Below are positions 35,661-46,672 of a stretch of 64,000 bases of DNA, piece by piece. The notes beneath the pieces are model-generated. The model was not told the DNA's origin and made no database searches. It was given only the letters and a program-made list of their open reading frames with translations. The stretch comes from Molossus alvarezi. Taxonomy: Eukaryota; Chordata; Mammalia; Chiroptera; Molossidae. Position 1 is the stretch's first letter. Each line of letters starts with the position of its first letter. The DNA is taken from positions 50,027,596 through 50,091,595 of the forward strand of contig CM073889.1 of the NCBI GenBank assembly GCA_037176705.1. The letters run 5' to 3'. The translations under genes and the position numbers were made by a program.

Positions 35661-36556
35661 TTACAGCAGTCCTTTTAACATTTCTTGCAGTGCTGGTTTG
35701 GTGCTAATGTATTCCATTAGCCTTTTTTTTTTTTTTTTTTTTTTTTGTCTGCGAAGCTCTTTATTTGACCTTCTATTTTGAATGATAGCATTGCTGGGTA
35801 GAGTAGTCTTGGATTCAGATCCTTGTTTTTTATGACCTTGATTACTTCATGCCATTTCCTTCTGGCCTGTAATTTTTCTTGTGAGAAGTCAGCTGAGAGC
35901 CTTATGGAGTTTCCTTTGTAGGCATCCTGTTGCTTATCTCTTGCTGCTTTTAGGATTCTCTCTTTGTCTTGAATTTTTGGCATTTTGATTACTATGTGTC
36001 TTGGTGTGGGCCTGTTTGGGTTCTTCTTACTTGGGGCTCTCTGTGCTTCTTGAACTTGAATGCCTTCTTCCTTCATCAAATTAGGGAAATTTTCTGTCAC
36101 TATTTCCTTGAATACATTCTCTAACCCTTGCTTCTTTTCTTCTTCTTCAGGGACCCCTATGATGCGAATATTATTTTGTTTCCAGTTGTCCCACCATTCT
36201 CTTAAGCTGTCTTTCTGTTTTTTAATCTTTTTTTTTTTCTTTTGCTTTTCTGATTGGTTGGTTTTTTTCTAGCCTGTCTTCTAATTCACTGATCTGGTCC
36301 TCAGCTTCCCCTACTCTGCTTTTTAGACCTTCCAATGAGTTTTTCATTTCTGATATGTCATTCTGCATTTCTTCCTCTTGATTTTTAATTTTCAACTGGT
36401 TGATTTTCAACATTTCTATGTGTTACTCATGGTGCTCATATCCTTACACATGCTGTTGAGCTTCCTCAACATCATGGCTCTAAATTCTAGTTCTGTTTAC
36501 TTGCGTAACTGCACCTCATTTATCTTATCTTCTGTAGATGTCTCTTATTCTTTCAT
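35661..36556 (-). pseudogene. L1-G ORF1
   Basis: Start at 36,554-36,556 and stop at 35,661-35,663, giving a normal ORF1 span. Fragments are the coiled coil (36,222-36,413, 'ISEMKNSLEGLKSRVGEAED') and the RRM/C-terminal part (35,717-36,100, 'ERILKAARDKQQDAYKGNS'). A long T run (35,725-35,746) and a T run near 36,230 correspond to lysine-coding A tracts on the minus strand and probably shift the frame. Confidence 0.85.
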
Positions 36557-37637
36557 TTGGCTTTAGTTTCTGTTTTTCACCATTTTGGGTATCACAGTGG
36601 GTTTTGGAGTCTGCCAAAGTTTCCCTGTTGGTGTTGGTGTTCTGCTGTTTGTGGCTCCCTCTCCTGGGTTTTGATGAGCCATGGAGTACCCACTTTAAAC
36701 ACCACCGTCAAGTCTCAGCTTTTCTTGTTAGTGTTGCCAGCCCAGGGAATGGAAGTTATCCTCTAGCTTTTTTTTTGCCTGGAGTCTATTAGTAGAGGTC
36801 ACCTGAAGAGCCTTGGTTTCTGAATTGCCTGAAAAACTCCCTCGGGTGCTCGGTGTAAGAGGATTTCCTGAGGGTGGAGCACATGCTATTATTTAATGGG
36901 CCTCAATTAGCATTTCAATGGCCACCAGGTGGGGTTGAATTTCTGAGGGAGGGGCCGCTGCCTCTCCCCAGGGCCCTGGGAAGGAGTAATATGACAACAG
37001 ACCTGCATGGCTGCACTCAGAGAAAGCTCTTAGCACCCTTCAAATCCCGAGTGTCCCCACACAGTTCCATTTCAGTCTTCCTTCCCTCTGCCGGAACCCC
37101 AAGGTGAGTGGCTGCTGCCAATTTAGCCTCTGTCTAGACTCTGCATCGTGGAGCTGCCTGGGACTTTTAACCGGACGGTGCTGCTTCCTGCCAATGGTGG
37201 CCCAGGCTGTGGCACCAGCCGAAGGCGTTGCACTCAGCAGAAACCCCAGGACTAAGCCGCGGTAGCGTGACACTGTCAAGGTAGCAGCAGCTTTCAGCAG
37301 AGTCCCCTGGTTCCCATGAGTCTGTGTGGCACCAGCTGAGGGCTTAGCAGGCAGCAGAGTTCGCAGGCCCCATTCAGGGTTGCAGCCGAGTGGGCAGCAG
37401 CAACTTCCTGTGAGCCCCCTGGTCCCCACCCAGGCTGCTGCGGACCGTGGGCTCCCTGCCCTCTCTGGTGTCCTTGCAAGCCTACCAGGATTGAGTCAGA
37501 GTCCTTGGTTATGTGGTCCTCCAAGGTGTCTTTCAGTTGTCCCTTCCTGAAGATTTGCCTGTATTTTCGTTGTAAATCCAGTTTGGTCCTGGGAGATAGT
37601 CTGTGTATCTCCATTCACTCCGCCGCCATTTTTCCTG
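36557..37637 (-). promoter_or_regulatory. L1-G 5' UTR / internal promoter
   Basis: This 1.1-kb GC-richer segment has a roughly 116-bp internal repeat ('gtggcaccagc' at 37,209 and 37,325). Its outer end, read on the minus strand, begins AAAAATGGCGGCGG (37,619-37,633), which fits the YY1 consensus known to fix the start of transcription in L1 promoters. L1-B and L1-E share the same ending. Confidence 0.75.
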
Positions 37638-37651
37638 TTTCGTCTTTTGTA

Positions 37652-37870
37652 TTCTTTAAAGGCCATTTACATCCTGCTGTGGTCCTTTCTTCAGTGTTCA
37701 AATTCAGCAACATAGAATCCTCAAATCGACCTCTCTCACTTCTGTCTTCTTGTCACATCTCCTATCATCTTCTTGCTTCCCTCTGTCCCTCATAAGAACC
37801 CTTCATGTTTACTCTGGACTTGCCTGAATAATTCAGGATGATCTCCTCTTCCAAGTTTCTGATAAGTTAT
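37652..37870 (+). repeat. Ancient LTR-like repeat, right half
   Basis: This continues 30,300-30,423: 'taaaggccatttacatcctgc' then 'cttgcttccctctgtccctcat' and 'attcaggatgatctcctc' follow the same old LTR pattern. It defines the pre-insertion site for L1-F and L1-G. Confidence 0.5.
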
Positions 37871-39563
37871 ATTTGTTGATAAATAAAATGAATAAAAATA
37901 ACTATGACAAAATTCTAATTAAATTCATAATTAAAAGTAAAGAAAAAGATGAGCTATTATGCTTTAAAAGTGTGCACATACCTGGGTGGAGGGTGGAAAT
38001 AGGGTAGAGGAGATCAATGAGGGGAAAATGTAGACATCTGTAATACTCTCAACAATAAAGATTATTTTTTTTAAGTGTGTGGATCAGTGATTAGAAAAAT
38101 ATGGGTGGATTAAATTTTTTCACTCACTGACAGGTAATTTTATATTGTTAAGGACCCAACACCCAGCAATATATTGCTTATAACTGTAAAACAAATGAGT
38201 AAGAAATATGACTGGAGAAATAAAAATAATTCTCACCAACTAGGAAGGATGCTGCTCTGGAACATACTGAAAAATTCAACGAGTCAAGACAATAAAATAG
38301 CTGGTATATAGTCTATAAAAGAATAGAAAAAGCAATTTCTTTTTGTATGATTATTCACCTGGAGAATCCAAGAATATGTGGTGAATCATGCACTCAGTAA
38401 CTGGACCCAAATGAGTTACCCGAGCAGGTGTGCTTCCAAGTGGCAGATCCCAGACTGACTGCCATATTTTGAGCACAATAGGAGTCAGAAAATATATTTT
38501 ATAACCTAAATAAAGCTACTAGTTAATGTTATAGGAGTGAATCGTCCTGAAAATGTAAAAATTCTGAATCCAATTACACTTCAAATTATGCATGTGCCTT
38601 AAAATAAAACAAAAGTGGACAGAACCACTAGGTGGCACAGATATCTCCTTCAGTGACAGTGAACATCTTTGCAGGCACCTGTCACAGTGTATGAGAGCAA
38701 ATGCTCCCTAACCAGGAAGGATAGAAGGGGAGGCACATAGGTGAGACTGCCACAAGCCTGATGCAGGTTTGTGGGATGAGGCTCCAGCCATATTAGGAAT
38801 TGACTGTGGGCTCAGGGTAAAAGAAAAAGGAAGAGCAAAGCCCAGTCTCCCAGACCTCAGTGAAGGGACAAGGAACATCCAAAGCCTTGGAAGATATTGG
38901 AGATGTGTCAGTACTTTATCCTCTGTCTTCACCTATGGGAGTCTGTGGACCTCACTGTACCCCTTGCCCTTTTTCAAAGCCAGCTTCTTGTTTCTACTTT
39001 CTTCTCTGTTTCTCTTTTTTTCTATTTTTTCATTTCCTTTCCACCTCTTTATGCCATCTCTGCTGGCCTTCATGTGGGAACAAGGTACATGCCAATCAGA
39101 AAGTCTATGTACAGAAACTTTACTTCCTGGTTGGACAGTTTACTGAATTTTATATGTTGTTAATGCTCTCACACACACATACACATTCACACAAACAAGT
39201 TCTTCTACAGTGCTAAGGGAGGTGCAATTTGTTACATTTGCATATATGGTGACGATGATTTTCCAAGAAAATCATGAATAAAAAATTGGGTGGATAGAAA
39301 GAGGTATTCACAGAATTATTATACTGCTGATAGTAATAGCAAGTCATACTTGTTCAGAATAGGGGCTGTACTAAATCAGTTATGGACATTATTTGGCAAT
39401 CACAGGTAGAAAGATACATTTTATATGTTGGGGAGCAAGGGAGGAGTCAGACAACAGACCAATGAGCAAATAAATAAGACTATTTTCAGTATTCATAAGT
39501 GCTAGTAGAATATAAAATGGGGTAGTGGGCTAGGAAGTGATTGGCAAAGGGAAGTAGGATAAA
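37871..39563. other. Mostly non-L1 DNA with a short L1/HAL1 3' end
   Basis: A short plus-strand L1/HAL1 3' end lies at about 37,980-38,070 ('tgtagacatctgtaatactctcaacaataaag'). The rest looks unique or very old. Frames at 38,769-39,216 have no homology that I recognise. A weak CA-rich patch lies at 39,168-39,195, and 39,400-39,563 resembles an ancient dispersed repeat. Confidence 0.45.
38625..38638 (+). promoter_or_regulatory. Candidate CTCF site
   Basis: ccactaggtggcac matches the CTCF core consensus CCASYAGRKGGCRS at all 14 positions. It lies in non-L1 DNA between the L1 blocks. Binding cannot be shown from sequence alone. Confidence 0.55.
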
Positions 39564-39578
39564 GGCTGCTGGAGACAG

Positions 39579-39796
39579 CCCAGCCGGCATGGCTTAGTGG
39601 TTGAGCATTGACCAAGAGGTCACTGGTTCAGTTCCTGGTCAGGGCACATGCCCAGGTTGTGGGTCAAATCCTCACTGGGGGGCATGCAGGAGGTGGCCAA
39701 TTAATGTTCTTTCTTATTGATGTTTCTATCTCTCTCTGCCTCTCCATTCCTCTCTCTCTCTAAAATCAATTTTAAAAAGAGAGAGAGAGAGAAAAA
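39579..39796 (+). mobile_element. tRNA-derived SINE (Ves-related)
   Basis: The head starts 'cagccggcatggcttagtgg' (A box) with a B box near 'ctggttcagttcc' (39,622-39,634). A pyrimidine-rich body and an A/GA-rich tail follow. Imperfect 15-bp TSDs (ggctgctggagacag at 39,564-39,578; gactgcctgagacag at 39,797-39,811) flank it. It is more diverged than the SINEs at 671 and 56,314. Confidence 0.85.
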
Positions 39797-39811
39797 GACT
39801 GCCTGAGACAG

Positions 39812-40829
39812 GTGTATCCTGTAAATACCTGACACTCCATTTGCCCCAAATTCAAGTCTTCACGTTTCCAGTCCAAATCTGCTTTTCCTCCACTCCCTAC
39901 TTCAGCACATACCACCACCACCTGATGGTTAAGCCACTTATTATCTGGGGTCACCTATGATTTTTGATTCCTTCTTCTCCAGGCCTGGTTAGTTAAATCA
40001 GCTTATAACTTTGGGTGTGACTAATTTTCCCCTGTCTTGCTTTTACCACAGCAGCAGCCACCCTCTTACAATTGCAGTATTCCAATAGCCTTTAACTGAG
40101 CACCCAGCCACTCTTGATGTTCTTTAGTCCATCATCTGCCATCATACAGAGGGTCACATTTTAAAAATTAGAAATCTGACAACTCCAATCCTCTAGACTT
40201 TTATGTTTAAGCAGTTAATTTTTAGTTTTCAACATTTTGGATCCACCAATGGGTGAAGCATGGTTGTGGGAGGAGGGAAGAATGAGGATGTGGATAACAG
40301 ATGGTGGGACATGTGTGTAAAGGAGGTGGTGGAAAAGGCAGGGCTGCCAACATTCTACAGTTCAGAATGAACACCTGGGAGTTGATGAATCAGAAATAAA
40401 GATTTAATTATATCTGTTAAACTTACAAAAAATAACTAGCAGAGGAGAAGGAGAAGGAAAAGGGGAAGGAGAAGGAGAAGAAGGAGAACGATAAAGGGCT
40501 AGCATGTGAACTAAATACTCATCTTTTATATCAAGGACCCACAATGTCTTTCATGAGTCCTGGGGATTGGAACCAAGTGGTAAAAAGTAGGGGTGAACAC
40601 TTGATTTTCATCATCTTAAGACCTTCTCTACATTTGATTTTTACTTTAGAACTTTGACATTTTTATAAAAGTAATTATAGTTATCAAGAGATAGAGCATT
40701 ACAGAAATAATTAACCCAGAAAGTGATATTCCTGTGTAATATCATTCTTCAGGCACAAGCCTGTCAATGTTCCAAAGTCTCCAGATTTTTTTTTATTTGG
40801 CTTAATAAACCATTATCTTTATTCTTTTT
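39812..40829. other. Unclassified non-coding DNA with a GA-rich tract
   Basis: A purine tract (gaggagaaggaga-type) runs at 40,443-40,492. Nothing else is recognisable, and no frame over 60 codons lies inside. Confidence 0.5.
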
Positions 40830-41097
40830 TGTTGTTGTTAATTCTTATCTAAGAATATTTGTTCCATTGATTTTTAGAAAGAGTAGAAAGGAGGGAGGGA
40901 GAAGAAGAGGGAGAGAGAAACATCAATGTGAGAGACACATCAATAAGCATCGATGTGAGAGAGACACATCAAGTGGTTGCCTCCCACATGTGTCCTGACC
41001 GGACCGTGAATCAAACCTGCAACCCAGGTGTTTTCCCTGGATCAGGAATTGAACCTGTGACCCTACACTCTATCCAATGAACCTCACCAGCCAGGGC
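40830..41097 (-). mobile_element. Ves SINE with internal duplication
   Basis: The head ('gccagggc' end) is at 41,088-41,097. The body is at 40,877-40,970, with a near-direct repeat of 'catc(a/g)atgtgagaga' units at 40,920 and 40,949. Minus orientation. The extra body unit makes it about 30 bp longer than neighbours. Confidence 0.85.
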
Positions 41098-41099
41098 AC

Positions 41100-41354
41100 T
41101 ACTATCTTTATTCTTAACATATCAGAATATTTCTCTGCTTAGTATTTTATAACTTGCTTATAACATTTATATGAAGCAGATAGTTTCCTTGTCAGTATGT
41201 ACACATATTTTCATGTATTTTTAAAATCTCATTTCATGGCTATTATATATCTTATTTAATAGTCTATTTTGATACATATTTAGGCTAATTTCTTTTTGGG
41301 CTATTAAAAATTTTGTTGCAGTAAATAATTTTTTAGTCAATTTTCTACACATAG
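41100..41354 (-). repeat. Old L1M fragment hosting several later insertions
   Basis: Diverged minus-strand L1 ORF2 3' sequence ('ggctattaaaaattttgttgcag'). It continues at 41,486-41,535, at 42,292-42,445 and after 49,000, interrupted by L1-H, a SINE, L1-I and L1-J. Confidence 0.6.
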
Positions 41355-41366
41355 GCCTATATTTCT

Positions 41367-41485
41367 TTAAAATTTTTTTAAATTAATTAATTTATTATTG
41401 TTACAGATGTTTCTCCTTTTTACCCTGACACTCTCCTTTCTATCTGCCAATCCTCCTTCCCCAAGCTTTGTTGTCTATGTCATAA
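41367..41485 (-). mobile_element. L1-H, 119-bp L1 3' end
   Basis: A severely 5'-truncated minus-strand L1 that keeps only the tail and 3' UTR ('tgttacagatgtttctcc'). The TSD is gcctatatttct (41,355-41,366) and gccaatatttct (41,486-41,497). Confidence 0.88.
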
Positions 41486-41547
41486 GCCAATATTTCTATG
41501 GGATACAATCCTAGATGCAGAACATTGTGTTAAGGCATATATAACTT

Positions 41548-41759
41548 AAAATTATTTTTTTATTGATTTTAGAGAGAGGGAGAAAAAGGCAGAGAGAAAT
41601 ACAAACATTGATGAGAGAGAGCATCGATAGGCCGCTTCCTGCATGCCTCTCACTGGGGATTGGACCCACACCTGGGCATGTGCCCTGACCGTGAATTGAA
41701 CTGGCAACCTCTGAGTGCATGGCTCGATGCTCAACCACTGAGCCACACCAGCTGGGTGA
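41548..41759 (-). mobile_element. tRNA-derived SINE, minus strand
   Basis: The head ends 'cactgagccacaccagctggg' near 41,757 and the A/GA-rich tail is at 41,551-41,590. The TSD is catatataactt (41,536-41,547) and catatgcaactt (41,760-41,771). The right copy of this TSD was then used by L1-I. Confidence 0.85.
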
Positions 41760-41773
41760 CATATGCAACTTTT

Positions 41774-42276
41774 TTTTTTTAATGAATATAACTTTATTAA
41801 TTTTTGTTACAGATGTTTCTCCTCCCCTCCCCACTGATTCCCCCCTCCCCCACCCTCCCTGCCCTGTCCCCAGCTTTGTTGTCCATGTCTATTGTTCATG
41901 CATACATGCATATAAGTTCTGTGATTTATGTCTCCCCCACCACCCCCTCTTCTGGGGATTGTCAATCTGTACCCCACTTCCACATCTCTGGGACTACCCC
42001 ATTCCTCAGACATGTATATGTTCATTATATTCCACAAATAAGTGAGATCATATAATACTTGTCTTTCTCTGTTTGGCTTGTTTCACTTAGGATAATACTT
42101 TCCAGGTCCCTCCATGTAGTCTCAAAGGATAAGAGATCTTTCTTTCTTACAGCTGCATAGTACTCCATTGTGTATATGTACCACAGCTTTTTTATCCATT
42201 CATCTACTGATGGACACTTGGGCTGTTTCCAGATCTTAGCTACTGCAAATAGTGCTGCTACAAACATGGGGGTATA
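41774..42276 (-). mobile_element. L1-I, 0.5-kb L1 3' end
   Basis: A 5'-truncated minus-strand copy with an ORF2 stop at 42,025-42,027 and 80 uninterrupted C-terminal codons (42,025-42,267), so it looks young. The TSD is acatatgcaactttt (41,759-41,773) and acatatgaaactttt (42,277-42,291). Confidence 0.92.
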
Positions 42277-42703
42277 ACATATGAAACTTTTAGGTGTTCA
42301 ACAGAGATTGCTAAATTATTGTGAACAAAGACTGTTAAATTCCCATTCTGCCAATGTTGATGAAAGAAGCTTATTGAGAAGATGTTGTTATTGTGTTTAA
42401 TTTTTTTGTTTTTTTCCGATCTGTAGATAGTGACATTTTATTGTTGGGTTAATTTGAATTTTTTTAAAATTATTTTTTTATTTATTAATTTGTTTTTGTT
42501 ACAGATGTTTCTCATTTTTCACTCACTGTCACCCTCCTCCCCTTATCCCCTTCCCCATCCACAGCTTTGTTGTCTATGTTCATTGGTCATTGCATACATA
42601 CATGTAAGTTATGTGGTTTATCTCACTCCAACACCCCTCCTCTGAGGTCTGTACCGCACCTCTATGTCTCTGGGTTAATTTATTCAGCAGTTTGTCTAGT
42701 TCA

Positions 42704-45700
42704 TTATATTCCATAAATAAATGAGATCATGTGATATTTGTCTTTCTCTGCTTGGCTTGTTTTGCTTAGCATAATACTCCCCAGGTCCTTCCATGCCATC
42801 TCAAAGGATAAGAGATCTTTTTTTCTTAGAGCTGCATATTTTTCCATTGTACATGTACCACAGCTTTTTAATCCACTCATCTACTGATAAAAACGTGGGT
42901 TGTTTCTAGATCTTAGCTATGGAAAATAGTGCTGCTATGAACATAGGGGTACATATATTCTTTGTGATTGATGTTTCAGGTTTCTTAGGGTATATTCCTA
43001 GAAGTGGGATCACTGGGTCAAATGGAAGTTCAATTTTTAATTTTTTGAGGTAACACCATAGTGTTTTCCACAGTGGGTGCATTCCCACCAGCAGTGTACT
43101 AGAGTCCCCTTTTCTCCACACCCTCGCCAGCACTTGTTTAATGATTTGTTGATAGCAGGCATACTGACAAATGTGAGGTGATACCTCATAGTTGTTTTAA
43201 TTTGCATCTCTCTGATGATTAGTGATATTGAGCATTTCTTCATATGTCTCTTGGTCATTTGTATATCCTGTTTGGTGAAGTGTCTATTTAATTCCTCTGC
43301 CCATTTTTTAATTGAGTTCTTTGTCTTCTTTTTGTTTACTTGTATGAGCACTCTATATATTTTGGAAATTAACCCCTTATCTGATGCATCATTGGTGATT
43401 ATGGTCTCCCATATAGTAGGATCCCTTTTCGTTTTGATGGTTGTTTCTTTTGCTGTGCAGAAGCTTTTAAGTTTGATGTAGTGCCATGCATTCATTTTCT
43501 TCTTTGTTTCTCTTGCCTTAGGTGTTGTATGAATAAAAATTCTGCTTCATATGATGTCTGAGATTTTGTTACCTACATATTTTTTCTAGAATATTATGGA
43601 TTCATGAGTTACATTTAAGTCTATTACCCATTTTGAGTTTATTCTCATGTATGGTGTAAGTTGGTTTTCTAGCTTCATTTCTTTGCAAGTAACTATCCAA
43701 TTTTTCCAACACCATTTATTGAAAAGACTGTCTTGACTCCACTGTATTCTCTTGACACCTTTGTCAAATATTAATTGAGCATATTGCCTTGGGTCCATTT
43801 CTGGGTTCTCTGTTCTGTTCCACTGGTCTATATGCCTGTTCTTGTGCCAGTACCAGGCTGCTTTGATTCCAGTGGATTTGTAGTATAACCTGAAATCTGG
43901 TAATGTGATCACTTCAACTTTTTTTTTTCAAGATTTCTGTGTCTATTTGGGGTATTTTTTGGTTCCATATGAACTTTTGGAGTGTTTGTTCTAGTTCTGT
44001 GAAGTATGTCGTTGGTATTTTGATGGGGATTGCATTGAATCTATAGATTGCTTTGGGTAGTATGGACATTTTAATGATGTTAATTCTTGCAGTCCATGAA
44101 CAAGGTATATGCTTCCACTTTTCTATATCTCCCTCTATTTCTTTTTTCAATTACTTGTAGTTTTCTGTGAAGAGGTCCTTTACTTCTTTGGTTAAGTTTA
44201 TTCCTAGGTATATTAATTTTTTTGCTGCAATGGTAAATGGGATTTTTTATTTAGTTTCTCTTTCTGTGATTTCATCATTGGTGTATAAGAATGCAGTTGA
44301 TTTCTTGATGTTAATTTTGTATTCTGCTACTTTGCCAAATTTATTTATTAAATTTAGTAGATTTTTGATGGAGTCTTTGGGGTTTTCAATGTACAATATC
44401 ATGTCATCTGCAAATAATGATAGTTTCACTTCCTCCTTTCCAATTTGGATCCCCTTTATTTTTTCTTTCTGTCTGATTGCTGTGGCTAAGACTTCCAGTA
44501 GTATGTTAAATAAGAGTGGCAAGACCTGGCTTGTTTGGCTTAGTGGTTGGAGCATTGGCCTGCATACCAGAGAGTCCTGGGTTTGGTTCCTGCTAGGGGC
44601 ACATACCAAAAAAAAAAAAAAAGAGTGGCAAATGTGGGCAACCCTATCTTGTTCCCATTCTTAAGGGGAATGTTTTTGTTTTTGCCCATTGAGTATGATG
44701 TTGGCTGTAGGGTTTTCATATATGGACTTTATTATATTGAGATATGATCCCTCTATTTCTACATTGCTGAATGTTTTTATCAAAAATGGTTGCTGGAGTT
44801 GTCAAATGCTTTTTCAGCATCTATTGATATGATCATATGGTATTTATTTATTTTTTTTTTATGTGTGGTGTATCACATTTATTGATTTGCAAATATTGTA
44901 CCATCCTTGCATTCCTGGGAAGAAACCCACTTGTTAATGATGAATAATTTTTTTGATGTATTGATAGATCCGATTTGTTAATAGTTTGTTAAGGATTTTG
45001 GCATCTGTGTTCATTAAGGATATTGGCCTGTAGTTTTCTTTCTTTGTAGTGTCTTTATTTGGTTTTGAAATTAAGATTGTGCTGGGTTCATAAAATGAGT
45101 TTGGAAGTGTTCTGTCTTCTTGGATTTTTTAGAATAGTTTGAGGAGAATGGATATTAAATCTTCTTTGAATGTTTGGTAATACTCCCCCGTGAAGCCATC
45201 TGGGCCTGGGCTATTTTTGCTAGGAGTTTCTTGATTACATCTTCAATTTCCTTTGTTGTTATCAGTCTGTTCAAGTTTTCTATCTCATCCTGGTTCAGTT
45301 TTGGGAGGCTGTGTGTTTTTAGATTGTCCAATTTGTTGGCATGTAATTGTTCATAGTATGTTTTGATGGTCCTATCTATTTCTGTGTTGTCAGTTTTTAC
45401 TTCACCTTTTTCATTTCTGATTTTGTTTATTTAGTTTCTCTCTTTTTGTTTCTTGGTGAGTCTGGCTAAAGGTCTATTGATCTTGTTTATCTTTTCAAAG
45501 AATCAGCTTTTTGTTTCATTGATCTTTTGAATTGTTTTTTAGTCTCTCTGTTGTTTATTTCTGCTCTGACCTTTACTATTTCCTTTCTCCTACTAGCTCT
45601 GGGTCTTTTTTTCTTTTTTTTCTTTCTTCTTTCTTTCTAGTTCTTTAAGTTGAAGGGTTAGAAAGTCAATTAGAAATTTTTCTTGTTTCTTGAGGTAGAC

Positions 45701-46597
45701 TTGTAGTGCTATGAAATTCTTTCTCAGGACTACATTTGCTGAGTCCATAAATTTTGTGTTATTGTGTATTCATTTTCATTGGTTTCCAAAAAGTTTTTAA
45801 TTTCTTACTTAATCTTGTTAGTAACTCAATTGTGTTGTTGTTTAATAACATGCTATTTAGCCTCCAAGTGTTTGAATGTTTTTGTGTGTTTGTATTGTAA
45901 CTGAGTTCTAGTTTCATGCCACTGTGATCTGATAAGATGGGTGATATGATTTCATTTTTTCTTGAATTTGTAGAGACTTGTTTTATGCCCTAACATGTGG
46001 TATATCTTTGAGAATGACCCCTTTGCACTTGAGAAAAATGTATATTATGTATTTTTGTGTGAAATGTTCTGTGAATATCAATGAAATCCAACTGATCTAA
46101 TTTGTCTTGCATGAACTCTATGTCCTTGTTATTTTTTGTCTAGAAGATGAATCCAGTGGTGTCTGTGGCGTGTTAAAGTTACCCACTATGATTGTGTTGC
46201 TACTGATCTCCCCTTAAAGTCTTCCAGAAGTTTTTAAATATATTTTGATGCATCCGTATTTGGTGCATCTATGTTTACCAGGGTTATATCCTCTTGTTGG
46301 AATGCTCTTTTTAATGTTATGTAGTGACCTTCTCTGTCTCTTATTACGTGAAATCTATCTTGTCAGATATGAGTATTCTACACCAGGTTTTTTTTCATTT
46401 CCATTTTCTTGGAAATTTTTTTTTCATCCCTTCACTTTCATCCTGTATGAGTCTTTTGTTGTGAGGTGGGTCTCTTGTACACAGCATATATATGAGCCAT
46501 GTTATCTAATCCAATCAGCTACCCTATGTCTTTTGATTAGAACATTTACACCATTTACATTTAAGGTAGTTATTGATAAATAGTTATTAGTTGCCAT
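42704..46597 (-). pseudogene. L1-J ORF2
   Basis: Stop at 42,704-42,706 and start at 46,595-46,597. Long pieces are 43,037-43,495 (C-terminal region and cysteine-rich tail), 43,586-43,912, 43,914-44,150 (thumb) and the RT palm at 44,247-44,520 with an intact [11 protein letters not shown] box. The endonuclease part near 46,150-46,580 is strongly diverged. A 98-bp SINE at 44,523-44,620 interrupts the palm, and frameshifts occur at several T runs. Confidence 0.88.
44523..44620 (+). mobile_element. 98-bp SINE: tRNA head plus poly(A) only
   Basis: It contains A box 'tggcttagtgg' and B box 'gggtttggttcc', then 'gggcacatacc' and a run of A, with no SINE body. A perfect 11-bp TSD, aagagtggcaa, lies at 44,510s (44,512-44,522) and 44,621-44,631. 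It interrupts the L1-J ORF2 palm. This is either a short SINE subtype or a retroposed tRNA-like transcript. Confidence 0.9.
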
Positions 46598-46672
46598 TTT
46601 AATCTTATGCCTCTGTTCCCCTCTCTCTCTTTCTCTCTCTCTCTCTGTCTCTCTCTCTGTTTCTTCTTCTCC

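Larger units (their letters stand above)
31535..37637 (-). mobile_element. L1-G, full-length LINE-1
   Basis: The T-rich tail at 31,535-31,586 is followed by 3' UTR, ORF2 (31,807-35,615), ORF1 (35,661-36,556) and a 5' UTR of 1.1 kb ending at ccgccattttt (37,623-37,633). The target string ctttgtctttttta (31,521-31,534) recurs as tttcgtcttttgta (37,638-37,651). At about 6.1 kb it is the most complete copy of the commoner subfamily in the window. Both ORFs still carry frameshifts and stops. Confidence 0.9.

Noticed and set aside
38769..39216. Overlapping plus-strand frames of 118-125 codons
   Set aside because: Three frames are open at once over a pyrimidine-rich stretch, with no recognisable domain and no splice context. 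Chance openness.
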